Of a stretch of 64,000 bases of DNA, positions 28,530 through 39,962 are shown piece by piece. The translations under genes and the position numbers were made by a program. The notes below the pieces were generated by a model. That model saw only the letters and a program-made list of their open reading frames with translations, was not told the origin of the DNA and did not search any database. The stretch is from contig CP103908.1 of NCBI GenBank assembly GCA_024970065.1, positions 744,001-808,000 on the forward strand, read 5' to 3'. This DNA is from Pediococcus acidilactici (GTDB lineage: Bacteria > Bacillota > Bacilli > Lactobacillales > Lactobacillaceae). Numbering within the stretch: the stretch's first letter is position 1; the number at the start of each line of letters is the position of its first letter.

Positions 28530-30632
28530 ATGTTGGAATTAAATAATTCGGAAACTAAAGTATTAGAAGCACTTTTAAAAAACAATGTCTTGTATTCAAT
28601 AAAAGATTTAGCAACCGAAACTAAATTATCAAATCGAGCAATATATTACAACGTTGCTAACCTTTCAAAAAAGCTGATGGTAAATAATATTGAACCGCCG
28701 CGCAATATTCGCGGAAAGGGATATTATTTGCCTGAGGAAAGTAAGCGTCTTTTAAAAAATAATTATTATAGTGATAAATTACTAATTCTAGACGCCCATT
28801 CTCGTCGAATCTTCTTGATTTTTTTAATGTTAACTGAGTCAAGTTCCAATACATTAGCTAAGATGGCGGAGATTTTAGAAGTTTCTAGGAATACGATTGT
28901 ACATGATCAAAAGATAATTACAGTTTTTTTGAAAAAGTACCATTTAACGGTGGTTGGCAACCGAAAGGGCCATTTTATTTCAGGAAATGAAGTAGATATT
29001 CGGTATTTTTTACAAAACAATAGCGTAAAGATTGCAACTGTTTTAGCAGAAGTAAGTAAGCAAAAGGGCGACTTTGACGAAATTCGTTCCATAATGAACT
29101 TAAGAAGTGTCATTGAAAGTTGGCTGGAAAGTATTGAACAGCGTAGTTTTTTAAATTTTACTGACGATGGAAAAAAACATCTAGAAAATTTTTATATGCT
29201 AGTTTTAAATCGAATCTTACGAGGACACATATTACAATCAGGTGAGATGTTTACGTCTGGAATGGATTACCATCATTTACGAAAACAAAATGAATTTATG
29301 ATGGCAAAAGAATTGCTAATAAAATTAGGATTGGACTTAAGAGCAAAGTATGAAGAAGAGGTTTATTTTTTAGAAAGTATGTTGTTAGGGACTCCTAAAA
29401 ATGAGATTGGTTTTATTGGAGAAAGTGATGTTAAAAATACGCTAAAGAAGGTTACTAAAGAGATAATAGATAATTTTAAGAAGTTAAGCGGAATGAATTC
29501 AAACAATGAGAGCCAGTTACTAAATGATCTTTACACGCATCTGGTTTCAACTTTTTACCGTGTTAAATACAATCATCAATATCGAGATGGATTAGTTACA
29601 CAGATAAAGAATAAATATTTTAACGTTTACACATATACCAAAATGTCTTTACAACCATTTGAAAAATTAAATGTGGGACATTTGAACGAAAATGAAATTT
29701 CGTTGATTGCAATTTATTTTGGTTCCCAGATGGTTAGGCAAGCTAAGCAAGGTACGGTTCTTTTAGTTTGTTCTGCGGGGTTGGGTACTTCAAGACTACT
29801 TAAAGAAGAAATACTTGCTCATTTTCCTGACGTTAATGTCATCGGTCCGATTACTAAAAGTGAATATAACAATATCCAAACTGATGATTATCCACTCATA
29901 ATTACAACTACCCCTTTAAATAGTCAGCCAAGTAATAAAGTGATTCTACTTTCTCCAATTCTAACGCAGAGAGATTTGATTTTATTGCAAAAGTTGTTTG
30001 TAGAGAGAGGAATTTTGCAAACTAACTCAAAATTTAATGAAAGCAAGTTTGCGGCACTGATGGATGTTATTAATGACACAGCAATTATTCGCGATCCAGT
30101 AAAATTAAGTGAGGGAATCAAAGAAATTTTAGCAACGGACACTGAGAAAAGACAAAAGATTATTAAAAATACTTACCCGAAACTAAGTGAATTAATTACT
30201 AAAGACACGACTAGCTTTGTTGATGGTCAGAATTTAAATTGGCAAGCTGCTATTGAGTTAGCAGCTAAACCACTAAGTAAAAATAATCAAATACGCCACA
30301 CCTATATTGAGGCTATGATTAATAATGTTATCCAAAATGGTCCCTATATTAATATTGGCAGAATGGTGGCATTTGCACATGCGAAAACCGAAGATGGGGT
30401 AAATAGCTTAGGAATGTCTCTCTTACATCTAAAAGAACCGATTTCGTTAGTTAACAAACAACATCCAATTAAATTGGTTTTTGTTTTAGCAGCTGTTGAC
30501 CAAGAATCACATGTTAATGCAATGGCTGAATTGGCAGCACTATTGAGGGACGAGGAGAAACTAGATCGATTGCTTAACGCTAAAAATTTTGAGGAGATTG
30601 CACAGATTATTCGTAGTGTAGAAAATTTTTAA
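28530..30632 (+). CDS. PRD-containing transcriptional activator (LicR/MtlR type)
   Basis: Regulator of about 700 residues. Two N-terminal HTH segments (YSIKDLATETKLSNRAIYYNV and LAKMAEILEVSRNTIVHD) are followed by PRD-like helical regions. An EIIB-like domain carries VLLVCSAGLGTSRLL, and a C-terminal EIIA-2 domain has an AHAKTEDG active-site-like His. PTS phosphorylation should set its activity. It lies just after the PTS-tkt-tal operon and its EIIA domain resembles that operon's EIIA, so it most likely activates it. The start is uncertain: ATG at 28518 or 28530 (GGGTGA upstream). Confidence 0.85.
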   Translation: MLELNNSETKVLEALLKNNVLYSIKDLATETKLSNRAIYYNVANLSKKLMVNNIEPPRNIRGKGYYLPEESKRLLKNNYYSDKLLILDAHSRRIFLIFLMLTESSSNTLAKMAEILEVSRNTIVHDQKIITVFLKKYHLTVVGNRKGHFISGNEVDIRYFLQNNSVKIATVLAEVSKQKGDFDEIRSIMNLRSVIESWLESIEQRSFLNFTDDGKKHLENFYMLVLNRILRGHILQSGEMFTSGMDYHHLRKQNEFMMAKELLIKLGLDLRAKYEEEVYFLESMLLGTPKNEIGFIGESDVKNTLKKVTKEIIDNFKKLSGMNSNNESQLLNDLYTHLVSTFYRVKYNHQYRDGLVTQIKNKYFNVYTYTKMSLQPFEKLNVGHLNENEISLIAIYFGSQMVRQAKQGTVLLVCSAGLGTSRLLKEEILAHFPDVNVIGPITKSEYNNIQTDDYPLIITTTPLNSQPSNKVILLSPILTQRDLILLQKLFVERGILQTNSKFNESKFAALMDVINDTAIIRDPVKLSEGIKEILATDTEKRQKIIKNTYPKLSELITKDTTSFVDGQNLNWQAAIELAAKPLSKNNQIRHTYIEAMINNVIQNGPYINIGRMVAFAHAKTEDGVNSLGMSLLHLKEPISLVNKQHPIKLVFVLAAVDQESHVNAMAELAALLRDEEKLDRLLNAKNFEEIAQIIRSVENF

Positions 30633-31872
<1,240 letters not shown>

Positions 31873-31904
31873 GGTGGCAAAGTAAAAAAATTATCCGTAA
31901 GAAG

Positions 31905-31952
31905 TCGTATAGTTATTAGATGTAGTGATCTAATAATTATGCGATTTTTTCT
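31905..31952 (+). terminator. Intrinsic terminator after galR
   Basis: A 17-bp stem with two G-U pairs (TCGTATAG... with ...TTATGCGA) is followed by a T run. Confidence 0.85.
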
Positions 31953-32000
31953 TTTAACTAAAATATTTACCAAGTGTAGTTGAATTCTGATATACTGAAC

Positions 32001-32015
32001 TTGAAAGCGGTTTAA
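32001..32015 (+). promoter_or_regulatory. cre/GalR-like box before galM
   Basis: TTGAAAGCGGTTTAA is a near-palindrome that fits cre at all but one position. It lies just after a TATACT -10-like hexamer (31991-31996). Confidence 0.55.
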
Positions 32016-32037
32016 TTAATATGGAGGTGTCATAATA

Positions 32038-33066
32038 TTGGAAACTAAAAAAGAAGTATTTGATCAATTTGAGGGTCAAGATGTAATTCGTTATACGTTA
32101 ATCAACGACCAACAAACGCGGATTTCAGTTTTGAGCTATGGTGGAACGTGGCAAGAATTTGTGGTTAATGAAAATGGTGTTGAGCGCCCATTAATTTGGG
32201 GATTGGATAGTATGGCGGATTATCAACGAGTTGGCTACTGCCTTTGCCAATCAGTTGGACGGGTTGCCGGGCGCATTGGCGGAGCTAAATTTAAGATTGA
32301 TGACCAAGAATACCAAGTTGACATGAATGAACAGACGCATTCGTTACATGGTGGTAATCATGGCTTTAATACGTTAAATTTTGCCGGGAAATTTAGTGAA
32401 GATGCCAATAGTGTCAGCGTGGATTTATCGAAGCACATTAAAGCAACTGACGATAATTATCCGGGAAACCTCGATGTAGAAATCAAGTTTACTTTAGATA
32501 ACCAAAATCAAGTTACGATTGCCTTCACGGGGGATACGGATGCTGCCACCCTGTTTAATCCTACCAACCATGTTTACTGGAATACTACGGATGAGCGGGA
32601 AAGCTTGGCTAAACAATGGTTGCAAATCACGAGTGCAGCTCACCTTGAATTTGACCAAGAAAAAGTGCCTACCGGTAAAAAAATTGCAGTTAAGGAAACT
32701 GCCTACGACTTTAACCAACCCAAGTCGGTTGAAAAGGCTTTGCAACAATTAAAAGATGAAAATGACGGAATTGAATTTGATGATGCTTACGAAGTTAACC
32801 CGAGTGCAACCACTCCAATTGCAATGATTGGGGATACCGATGGTAAACGACGCATCAAACTTTATTCTGACCGCAACGGATTGGTTATTTACACGGCAAA
32901 TCCGTTTGATCCGGATAAAGAAGCGGCACACGAATACAATGCCCTAGCTACTGAAGCGCAAACGTTGCCAGACGCAATTAATCACCCTGATTTTGGTGAC
33001 GTTATTTTACGCCCAGGGCATCCAATTACTAACACGATTCGTTACCAATACGAACGCTTGGGTTAG
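32038..33066 (+). CDS. galM: Aldose 1-epimerase (galactose mutarotase)
   Basis: Cytoplasmic enzyme of 342 residues that interconverts the alpha and beta anomers of galactose, feeding alpha-galactose to GalK. QSVGRVAGRIGGAKF, HSLHGGNHGFN and NPTNHVYWN are the substrate-binding motifs, including the catalytic-type His. The start is TTG at 32038 with GGAGGT upstream. It lies between galR and lacS and has its own promoter region. Confidence 0.93.
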   Translation: METKKEVFDQFEGQDVIRYTLINDQQTRISVLSYGGTWQEFVVNENGVERPLIWGLDSMADYQRVGYCLCQSVGRVAGRIGGAKFKIDDQEYQVDMNEQTHSLHGGNHGFNTLNFAGKFSEDANSVSVDLSKHIKATDDNYPGNLDVEIKFTLDNQNQVTIAFTGDTDAATLFNPTNHVYWNTTDERESLAKQWLQITSAAHLEFDQEKVPTGKKIAVKETAYDFNQPKSVEKALQQLKDENDGIEFDDAYEVNPSATTPIAMIGDTDGKRRIKLYSDRNGLVIYTANPFDPDKEAAHEYNALATEAQTLPDAINHPDFGDVILRPGHPITNTIRYQYERLG

Positions 33067-33173
33067 TAAGGAGTCAAGGGAGCATTGGCTAATCGACTAA
33101 TAATACTTATTGAATAACTATTATTTTATTTGGTGCGAATGAATTGGACCATTTTGGCCACCGTTAATTTTTT

Positions 33174-33227
33174 ATAGGGGACTTTTTGAGAAATGTTAAC
33201 TTCTTAAAAAATCCCCTATTATTTTTG
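33174..33227 (+). terminator. Intrinsic terminator after galM
   Basis: ATAGGGGAC... pairs with ...ATCCCCTAT over about 19 bp, including wobble pairs, and is followed by a T run. Confidence 0.85.
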
Positions 33228-33423
33228 CTAAATTTTTAGTAGTCATTTTTTGGAGAACTTGTTTAAAAATGGGTAGTAAAACTACGTAAATTATATTAAA
33301 AGTTTGGAATAAAAGATTGAGAGCGGGTAGAATGCTGATTTGTAGGGAATCAGGTCGAGGGAATGCGCAATCATTTTAAGCACAAGGTAATAAAATAATT
33401 GAACAAATTTTACTAAAAATATA

Positions 33424-33452
33424 TTGACATCTCTTCTGGAAACGATTACATT
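33424..33452 (+). promoter_or_regulatory. lacS promoter with overlapping cre/GalR box
   Basis: TTGACA (33424-33429), a 17-base spacer and TACATT (33447-33452) form a promoter. TGGAAACGATTACA at 33437-33450 fits the cre consensus at 13 of 14 positions and covers the spacer and -10. Confidence 0.75.
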
Positions 33453-33488
33453 TAGTGCATAGATAGTTAAAGGAGATTTGTGTAGATT

Positions 33489-35432
33489 ATGGATGCAGAA
33501 GTTAAACAAAGTAAGGGTCGTAAGATTACCTCACGACTAGCTTACTCATTTGGTGCATTTGGTCACGATGCATTTTATGCAACACTTTCAACATATTTTA
33601 TTATGTTTGTGACTTCCCATTTATTTGATAAAAGTAGTGGGGCACAAGGAACAAAGATGATCGCGTACATTACGATGATCATCGCGGTATTACGTTTTGT
33701 AGAGCTTGCCATCGATCCGCTGATCGGAAACGCAATTGATAATACTAATTCGCGGTGGGGACATTTTAAACCGTGGATTGTGATTGGTGGGACAATCGGT
33801 TCGGTTGTTTTAGCGCTTTTATTTACCAGTTTAGGGGGATTGAACACCTCTAACCCAATTTTGTACTTAATCGTTTTTGCCATTTTATATATTACGATGG
33901 ATGTTTTCTATTCATTTAAGGACGTTGGGTTCTGGTCAATGATTCCTGCCATTTCGTTTGATTCGGCAGAACGTGAAAAGACGGCAACCTATGCTCGGGT
34001 TGGTTCCAATATCGGGCAAAACATCGTCGGTGTCGTCGTTATGCCAATCGTTTTAATGTTTTCAACGAAGGCTAACAGCGGTCAGGGCGATAATCGCGGT
34101 TGGATGGCCTTCGGGATTATCATTGCGGCAGTTGCGTTAATTTCGGCTTTTGCGGTAGCAATTGGTACCAAGGAAAATGATTCGGAATTACGTAAAAATA
34201 CTGAAAAAACTACGTTCAAAGAAGTTTTCAAAGTGTTAGCCCGTAACGACCAGTTGATGTGGTTATCTTTAACTTACGGAATTTACACTGCCGGAATGGC
34301 AATTACCAACTCACTTGAACTTTATTACTTTACTTACATTTTAGGTGACGCTTCGAAGTTTACGTTGCTTGGCTCGTTAAATGCCATTATTGGGGTCTTC
34401 GCCGTATTGGCCTTTCCTCCATTGGCAAAGAAATTTAGCCGTCGGAAGGTTTTCTTCTTAGCAATTTCAGTTATGGTGATTGCATTGGCAATGTTTGCCT
34501 TTGCGGGTCAATCATTACCAATGATTTTAACCGCTGCCGTGCTATTCTATATTCCACAACCACTGATTTTCTTGGTTGTTTTGATGGTACTCAGTGATTC
34601 TGTTGAGTACGGACAATTGAAATTTGGTCACCGGGACGAATCGTTGACGTTATCCGTTCGGCCGTTGCTTGATAAATTAGGTGGAGCCATTTCAAACGGG
34701 GTGGTTGGTTTAACTGCTGTTTGGGCCGGAATGACTGCTGGCGCAACGGCGGGTGACGTCACTGCTCACGGCCAAGCAATCTTCAAACTGATGATGCTTG
34801 GGGTTCCTGCGTTAATGATTTTAACCGGAGCGTTTATCTTCTTTAAGAAAGTTAAATTAGATGAAAAGATGCACGCTCAAATCGTTGATGAGCTCGAAAA
34901 AACTTGGGCAAAACATTTGGAAACGGATGAAACTCCTGCAGAAATCGAGACTGATGCTAAAGTAACTATTTACCACAACCCAGTTGCTGGGAAATTAGTT
35001 AGTTTGGATAAGGTTGCGGACGAAACGTTTGCTGATGGAAGCATGGGCAAAGGATTTGCAATTAAGCCGACGGATGGTCGAGTTTTGGCTCCGTTTGATG
35101 GTGAAGTGGTTGCAACCTTCCCAACTCGGCACGCAATTGGCCTTCGCTCTGATCAAGGAATTCTAACCTTAATTCATATCGGAATTGGTACCGTTAACAT
35201 GCGGGGAACCGGTTTTGTTCAATACGTTGAAAAGGGCGATCACGTTAAACAAGGCGAAGAGTTGATTGAATTCTGGCAACCAGCAATCAAGAAGGCTGGG
35301 CTGGATGATACCGTAATGGTAGTCATTACCAACAAAGAAATGCCTGAACTTGAATATCTCAAAGACATGGGTACGGATGTTAAAGATAATGAAGGCGTTT
35401 TGAAATTATCGAACACGGAATTGCCGGATTAA
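33489..35432 (+). CDS. lacS: Lactose/galactoside permease LacS with EIIA domain
   Basis: Membrane carrier of 647 residues in the GPH family. About 12 membrane segments (residues 15-460) are followed by a soluble EIIA-Glc-like domain (about 490-640). There His563 in LIHIGIGTV matches the phosphorylatable His of S. thermophilus LacS, and GRVLAPFDGEVVATFPTRHAIG is also present. It performs lactose/proton symport or lactose-galactose exchange, modulated by HPr-dependent phosphorylation. The AGGAG is about 13 bases from the ATG, farther than usual. It lies opposite lacLM. Confidence 0.94.
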   Translation: MDAEVKQSKGRKITSRLAYSFGAFGHDAFYATLSTYFIMFVTSHLFDKSSGAQGTKMIAYITMIIAVLRFVELAIDPLIGNAIDNTNSRWGHFKPWIVIGGTIGSVVLALLFTSLGGLNTSNPILYLIVFAILYITMDVFYSFKDVGFWSMIPAISFDSAEREKTATYARVGSNIGQNIVGVVVMPIVLMFSTKANSGQGDNRGWMAFGIIIAAVALISAFAVAIGTKENDSELRKNTEKTTFKEVFKVLARNDQLMWLSLTYGIYTAGMAITNSLELYYFTYILGDASKFTLLGSLNAIIGVFAVLAFPPLAKKFSRRKVFFLAISVMVIALAMFAFAGQSLPMILTAAVLFYIPQPLIFLVVLMVLSDSVEYGQLKFGHRDESLTLSVRPLLDKLGGAISNGVVGLTAVWAGMTAGATAGDVTAHGQAIFKLMMLGVPALMILTGAFIFFKKVKLDEKMHAQIVDELEKTWAKHLETDETPAEIETDAKVTIYHNPVAGKLVSLDKVADETFADGSMGKGFAIKPTDGRVLAPFDGEVVATFPTRHAIGLRSDQGILTLIHIGIGTVNMRGTGFVQYVEKGDHVKQGEELIEFWQPAIKKAGLDDTVMVVITNKEMPELEYLKDMGTDVKDNEGVLKLSNTELPD

Positions 35433-35448
35433 ATTTTAGTTATAAGAA

Positions 35449-35478
35449 GAACTTCTCCATTTGGGGAAGTTCTTTTTG
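35449..35478 (+). terminator. Intrinsic terminator after lacS
   Basis: GAACTTCTCC pairs with GGGGAAGTTC and is followed by TTTTT. Confidence 0.85.
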
Positions 35479-35535
35479 TATGTCCCGAAGACGCTATAAA
35501 AATATTTCGATATATAGATTTGGTAGGGACCAAAC

Positions 35536-35640
35536 GTGGGACAAAAGTCAATTTGTTCCGGTTAGCTGCAAAATAGCCATTATGCCAGATTCAGGCATAA
35601 TGGCTATTTTTACTTTAACGCTCGCAAACTACTGATTTTT
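35536..35640. repeat. Dispersed repeat, copy 1, between convergent lacS and lacM
   Basis: It starts with GTGGGACAAAAGT (35536-35548), then TGTTCCG, then a 17-bp hairpin with loop AGATTCA (35570-35611), then TTAACGCTCGCAAACTAC. The flanks and loop recur at 42597-42709 with a different but still paired stem. It probably acts as the lacM terminator on the minus strand. Confidence 0.75.
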
Positions 35641-35642
35641 AT

Positions 35643-36602
35643 TTAAAAATGGATATTAAAATCGAAATCAATGTTTTGGTCAGCGGGGATGTGGTAACGT
35701 TGTTCAACATCGGCCCCCCAACTGTCGATCCCGCCGACTCCGCGAACCGCGCCGTATATGGAGAGCACGGTGCGTCTTGGTAGTGGGAGCTCCTCAATGT
35801 GTGTAGCATTTTCGAGTTCTGCGGCAGTATATGGTAAACAACTGAAGGCAAACGGCTTTTTGGCTTGGCTGAAAGTCAGGCTAAAGGGTTGAGAATCGGG
35901 ATCCGCATTGTTTTGGGTAGTTGAGCGGGTCACGGTTAGTTGACTGGTTTGCATGTGCATCCCGCATTCTTGAGGCACCAGGTAGGGGGTGACTGGTAAT
36001 CCGTCAACGTGAAATTGGCCATGCGTTGCGCCTGCTAGCCGGTCGGGATAGGTTTCGCCCGAAAGCCCCGTATAATCAAAACTAGTGGCTGTCGTGGGCA
36101 TAATAAAGCGTAAACCAAACGCGGGTAGTTCAGGCAAATCTGCCCGGCCGGTGAAATGAACCGCAACGTTAATATTACCGTCACTAGTAACGGTGTAAGT
36201 GATCGTTACCGAAGTACTTGGTACGGTCGGCGTGACCAAATGGTAGGTTAGGGCAACCTCATTTGCGTACTCCCGGTTAGTGTAACGATTATTAAAGGGG
36301 GCAATGGGTAAGGGTTGTAGCGCCTGGCCATCTACCGCTAATTCAATTTTTTGACAAGTGGTAAACCGGTCGGCTGCATACCATTGGGAAGCCTTAACGT
36401 CAAAACCATTTCCACGGTCGTTATCAGTAGTTGCCCGCCAGAATAACGGAGTCGGGGTGCGATAGAGCCATTCTTTATTATTAACCACTAAAGACTCAAG
36501 GCCCCCGCGCTCGTAGCTAAAAAGATAGTGAAAATTGGGGCCGGCCACTCCTAAACTACCGTCACCATATATTACGTGTAATTGGCTATTTGTGTAATCC
36601 AT
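35643..36602 (-). CDS. lacM: Beta-galactosidase small subunit LacM
   Basis: The 319-residue small subunit of the heterodimeric GH2 beta-galactosidase. It corresponds to the C-terminal beta-sandwich (Bgal_small_N) of single-chain LacZ, with [12 protein letters not shown] as a conserved block. It has no catalytic residues of its own and must pair with LacL. It overlaps lacL by 17 bases in a different frame, a typical arrangement in lactobacilli that ensures balanced synthesis. The gene ends next to the repeat-derived terminator at 35536-35640. Confidence 0.95.
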   Translation of the reverse strand: MDYTNSQLHVIYGDGSLGVAGPNFHYLFSYERGGLESLVVNNKEWLYRTPTPLFWRATTDNDRGNGFDVKASQWYAADRFTTCQKIELAVDGQALQPLPIAPFNNRYTNREYANEVALTYHLVTPTVPSTSVTITYTVTSDGNINVAVHFTGRADLPELPAFGLRFIMPTTATSFDYTGLSGETYPDRLAGATHGQFHVDGLPVTPYLVPQECGMHMQTSQLTVTRSTTQNNADPDSQPFSLTFSQAKKPFAFSCLPYTAAELENATHIEELPLPRRTVLSIYGAVRGVGGIDSWGADVEQRYHIPADQNIDFDFNIHF

Positions 36603-38466
36603 AATAGTATTTCACCTCCTGCATTGCTGGTTTGGGTGTTCGATCAGCAAACAATAATCCATCTCCCGAAAACTCATAGTCAGAATGGCGTTCATCAAAG
36701 TCACCGCCGTAACGAAGAACTTCTTGATTGGTTACCGGATCGTGAACCAAGAGGGCTTGGTCAATGAAGTCCCAAATAAACCCGCCTTGGTACATTGGAT
36801 ACTGATCAATTAAGTCGTTATATGATTGCATGCCACCCAAAGAATTACCCATATCATGCATGTATTCACAGTTTAGGAAGGGTTTATCCGGGTTATTTTC
36901 TAGGTAACGCGCAATGTTAGCTGGGGTTTCGTACATCCGACTTTCCACGTCAGAAATGCGATCCCGAAATTCGGGAGCCCGGACCACACCTTCGTAATGA
37001 ACTAGACGCGAAGAATCGTGTTCCTTATAGAAAGCTTGCATGGCTGCAATGTCTTCTCCCGCAAAGGATTCGTTACCGAGGGACCAGAAGATGATTGATG
37101 GATGATTTTTAAACCATTCGTAATTAGAACGGGCACGGTCAACCACGGCTGCTAACCAGTGGGGATTATCGCCGGGAACGTTATAAGAAGGCTCCACTGC
37201 GCCCATTTTTTGCCAGGAGCCGTGAGATTCCAAATTATTTTCGGCCATCACGTAAAGCCCGGCTTCGTCGCAAAGGTGGTACCAGGGAAGCTGGTCCGGA
37301 TAATGGCAAGTTCGAACGGCATTGATGTTGTTATCCAACATGATTTGAATGTCCTTGCGCATATCGTCCAGCGAAATGACTCGGCCACTGCGAGCATTCC
37401 ATTCGTGACGGTTAACTCCGTTGAGCACTAGGCGGTGGTTGTTAACGTAAATGACCTTGTCCTCGCGTAATTCCACTTTTCGAAAGCCGAATTGATAGGG
37501 AACGACTTCTAAGAGTTGCTGCTGTTCATCGTAAACTTTAATCAGTAATTGATATAAAGTCGGTGAGGTTGGGGACCAGAGTTTTAAATTGTCGAAGGCA
37601 ATCTTTTTAAATGAAACTTTACCAGTTCCCGTCTGGGTTTGCGCTGCTAAAAGTTGCTGATTTTGATCAGTCACGCTTAACTCTAAAGTAGCGCTAGTGC
37701 CAGAAACGGTAGCCTTAACCGTAAGGACGCCACTCTTAAAATCGGCGTTCACCTCGGGTTTAATATCTAAATCAACAATGTGCGCATCGGGAAGGGCAAG
37801 TAAATTAACGTCCCGGAAAATCCCGGAAAAACGGTACATGTCTTGATCTTCGATAAAGGCCGCGGTGCTCCGTTTGTAAACGCGCACGGCCAGGAGATTA
37901 TCACGTTCTTGAACGTAAGGGGTTAAATCGAATTCAGAAGGGGTGAAACTGTCTTCAGCATACCCAATAAAATGCCCGTTTAACCAAACGTAGAGGGCTT
38001 CCTCAACCCCTTGAAATTGAATGATAACCCGATGATTTTTGAAAGAATCGTCAAGGTCAAATTTTTTCAGGTATGAGCCAACGCTGTTGTCGCTCGCGTC
38101 ACTAAATAAGCCGGGTTCTAGTTGATCTTGGTTAAGCGTGTACGGCGGGCGCCGATATATTTTACCCTCCCAGGGATACAAGGTATTAATATATTGGATC
38201 TGGCTGTAACCTGCTAATTCGATGTGTCCGGGGACTTGAATAGTACCAAAATTGGCGTCGTCAAAATCAGGTAAATAGAACTTGAGCGGCCGTTTAGCTG
38301 GCGTTGTGGCAAAATGAAAACGCCAAGTCCCGTTAAGGCTCTTTACAAAGCTACTACCAGTATTAAGTTCGTCTAAATTACGATAGTAGTGATGGTCACT
38401 ATGAGCGGGTAGTTGATTTACTCGGAAAGTTTCGGGATCATCAAGCCACTGTAGATTTGCTTGCAT
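36586..38466 (-). CDS. lacL: Beta-galactosidase large subunit LacL
   Basis: The catalytic 626-residue subunit of the GH2 LacLM enzyme, which cleaves lactose to glucose and galactose in the cytoplasm. Acid/base Glu466 lies in WSLGNESF and nucleophile Glu534 in [12 protein letters not shown]. The N-terminal sugar-binding and immunoglobulin-like domains are complete. The AAAGGAG RBS sits eight bases before the ATG. It is divergent from galK across 278 bases that hold cre/GalR-like boxes for both directions. Confidence 0.96.
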   Translation of the reverse strand: MQANLQWLDDPETFRVNQLPAHSDHHYYRNLDELNTGSSFVKSLNGTWRFHFATTPAKRPLKFYLPDFDDANFGTIQVPGHIELAGYSQIQYINTLYPWEGKIYRRPPYTLNQDQLEPGLFSDASDNSVGSYLKKFDLDDSFKNHRVIIQFQGVEEALYVWLNGHFIGYAEDSFTPSEFDLTPYVQERDNLLAVRVYKRSTAAFIEDQDMYRFSGIFRDVNLLALPDAHIVDLDIKPEVNADFKSGVLTVKATVSGTSATLELSVTDQNQQLLAAQTQTGTGKVSFKKIAFDNLKLWSPTSPTLYQLLIKVYDEQQQLLEVVPYQFGFRKVELREDKVIYVNNHRLVLNGVNRHEWNARSGRVISLDDMRKDIQIMLDNNINAVRTCHYPDQLPWYHLCDEAGLYVMAENNLESHGSWQKMGAVEPSYNVPGDNPHWLAAVVDRARSNYEWFKNHPSIIFWSLGNESFAGEDIAAMQAFYKEHDSSRLVHYEGVVRAPEFRDRISDVESRMYETPANIARYLENNPDKPFLNCEYMHDMGNSLGGMQSYNDLIDQYPMYQGGFIWDFIDQALLVHDPVTNQEVLRYGGDFDERHSDYEFSGDGLLFADRTPKPAMQEVKYYYGLHK

Positions 38467-38491
38467 AATAAAACTCCTTTCATTAGCGTAG

Positions 38492-38506
38492 ATAAAACGC
38501 TTACAA
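38492..38506 (-). promoter_or_regulatory. cre/GalR-like box of lacLM
   Basis: On the minus strand TTGTAAGCGTTTTAT fits cre at 14 of 15 positions, 26 bases before the lacL start. It is close to the box at 38632. Confidence 0.55.
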
Positions 38507-38631
38507 CAAAATGATAGAACAAAAAGTTATGTTTGTATACGTGGTTTTAGTTAAACTTTAACTATAATCAACGATTTTTATGAGATTTTAGGAAACTTCA
38601 CTTTAATAAAAGGGTAATATCAATGATTATA

Positions 38632-38646
38632 TATAAAACGCTACCA
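38632..38646 (-). promoter_or_regulatory. cre/GalR-like box upstream of galK
   Basis: On the minus strand TGGTAGCGTTTTATA matches the lacL box at most positions (13 of 15 to cre on the plus strand). It lies about 30 bases upstream of the galK -35. Confidence 0.45.
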
Positions 38647-38674
38647 TTTTTATTTCTACGCGCATAGAAGGGTG

Positions 38675-38703
38675 TTGACAAGTGCCTCTGAAAGCTATAT
38701 ATT
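38675..38703 (+). promoter_or_regulatory. galKET promoter
   Basis: TTGACA (38675-38680), a 17-base spacer and TATATT (38698-38703) lie 41 bases before the galK ATG. Confidence 0.8.
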
Positions 38704-38744
38704 CAAGTTAATAAAATTTTAGTAAAACACGGAGGGTACATATT

Positions 38745-39908
38745 ATGAACGCAACTGACTTAAAGAAAGAATTTTCCGAAATTTTTGACACCAAACCTGA
38801 AAGGGTTTTCTTCTCCCCGGGACGGATTAACTTAATTGGTGAACACACTGACTACAACGGTGGTCACGTATTCCCATGCGCAATCACAATCGGAACTTAT
38901 GGGGTTTACGCACCCCGGACGGATAGTACGGTCAGAATGTACTCGGCTAACATTCCGGATTCAGGAGTAGTTACGTTTGACGTGAATAACCTCGAATACG
39001 ATCAGGCAGCGGGTTGGACGAATTATCCAAAAGGGATGATGAACGAATTGGTTAAAACGGGAGCTAAGTTTGACCATGGATTTGACCTTTACGTACACGG
39101 CAACATGCCAGATGGTGCAGGTTTATCATCCTCAGCTTCCATTGAATTATTGACCGGAGCTATTTTAAACACCGCTTTTAATCTAGGCGTTAGCCAATTA
39201 GACTTAGTCAAAATTGGCCAAAAGTGTGAAAATAACTACGTAGGGGTTAACTCTGGAATTATGGACCAATTCGCAGTTGGAATGGGGAAGCAAGAACAAG
39301 CGATTTTACTGGACACTAATACCTTAGATTATTCATACGCTCCAGTTAAGTTAGGCGATCACGTAATCGTAATTATGAATACGAACAAACGCCGTGAACT
39401 TGCGGATTCTAAATACAACGAACGCCGCTCAGAATGCGAGGAAGCACTGCGTCGTTTACAAACTAAGCTAGACATCAACTCTTTAGGTGACTTAACAAAT
39501 GATGAATTTGACGAAGCAGCTTACCTAATTAACGATGAAACTTTAATCAAACGTGCTCGTCACGCCGTTTCTGAAAATCAAAGAACCATTCGGGCAGCTA
39601 AGGCGTTGGCAGACGACGACTTGAAGACGTTTGGTGACTTAGTTACGGCTTCTCACGTTTCACTCCACTTTGATTACGAAGTAACTGGTAAGGAACTAGA
39701 TACTTTGGCAGAAGCAGCTTGGAAACAACCCGGCGTACTTGGAGCCCGGATGACCGGTGCTGGTTTTGGTGGTTGCGGAATTGCAATCGTGGAAAAAGAC
39801 CAAGTGGAATCCTTTAAGGAAAACGTGGGCAAAATTTATCGCGATAAAATCGGCTACGACGCTGACTTCTATATTGCAGAAGTGGCTGACGGACCTAAAG
39901 AACTTTAA
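38745..39908 (+). CDS. galK: Galactokinase
   Basis: GHMP-family kinase of 387 residues that phosphorylates alpha-D-galactose to galactose 1-phosphate, the first Leloir step. The galactokinase signature PGRINLIGEHTDYNGG lies near residues 26-41. The ATP-binding motif GAGLSSSAS and the C-terminal GARMTGAGFGGCGIA are intact. It has an AGGGAGGGT-like RBS (GGAGGGT). It is the first gene of galKET, downstream of a near-consensus promoter. Confidence 0.96.
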   Translation: MNATDLKKEFSEIFDTKPERVFFSPGRINLIGEHTDYNGGHVFPCAITIGTYGVYAPRTDSTVRMYSANIPDSGVVTFDVNNLEYDQAAGWTNYPKGMMNELVKTGAKFDHGFDLYVHGNMPDGAGLSSSASIELLTGAILNTAFNLGVSQLDLVKIGQKCENNYVGVNSGIMDQFAVGMGKQEQAILLDTNTLDYSYAPVKLGDHVIVIMNTNKRRELADSKYNERRSECEEALRRLQTKLDINSLGDLTNDEFDEAAYLINDETLIKRARHAVSENQRTIRAAKALADDDLKTFGDLVTASHVSLHFDYEVTGKELDTLAEAAWKQPGVLGARMTGAGFGGCGIAIVEKDQVESFKENVGKIYRDKIGYDADFYIAEVADGPKEL

Positions 39909-39962
39909 TATTAAAGAATTTTAAATAACGATTACGCATTGAGAGATTGAGGAGGAATTAGA

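Larger units (their letters stand above)
33067..33488. other. Intergenic region galM-lacS
   Basis: These 422 bases hold a galM terminator (33174-33227), a small CTGATT/AATCAG hairpin (33335-33353) and the lacS promoter with an overlapping operator (33424-33452). I see no convincing gene, and a 72-codon minus-strand frame crosses the promoter. Confidence 0.6.

Noticed and set aside
33291..33509. 72-codon minus-strand frame before lacS
   Set aside because: It crosses the lacS promoter and operator and has no domain or RBS.
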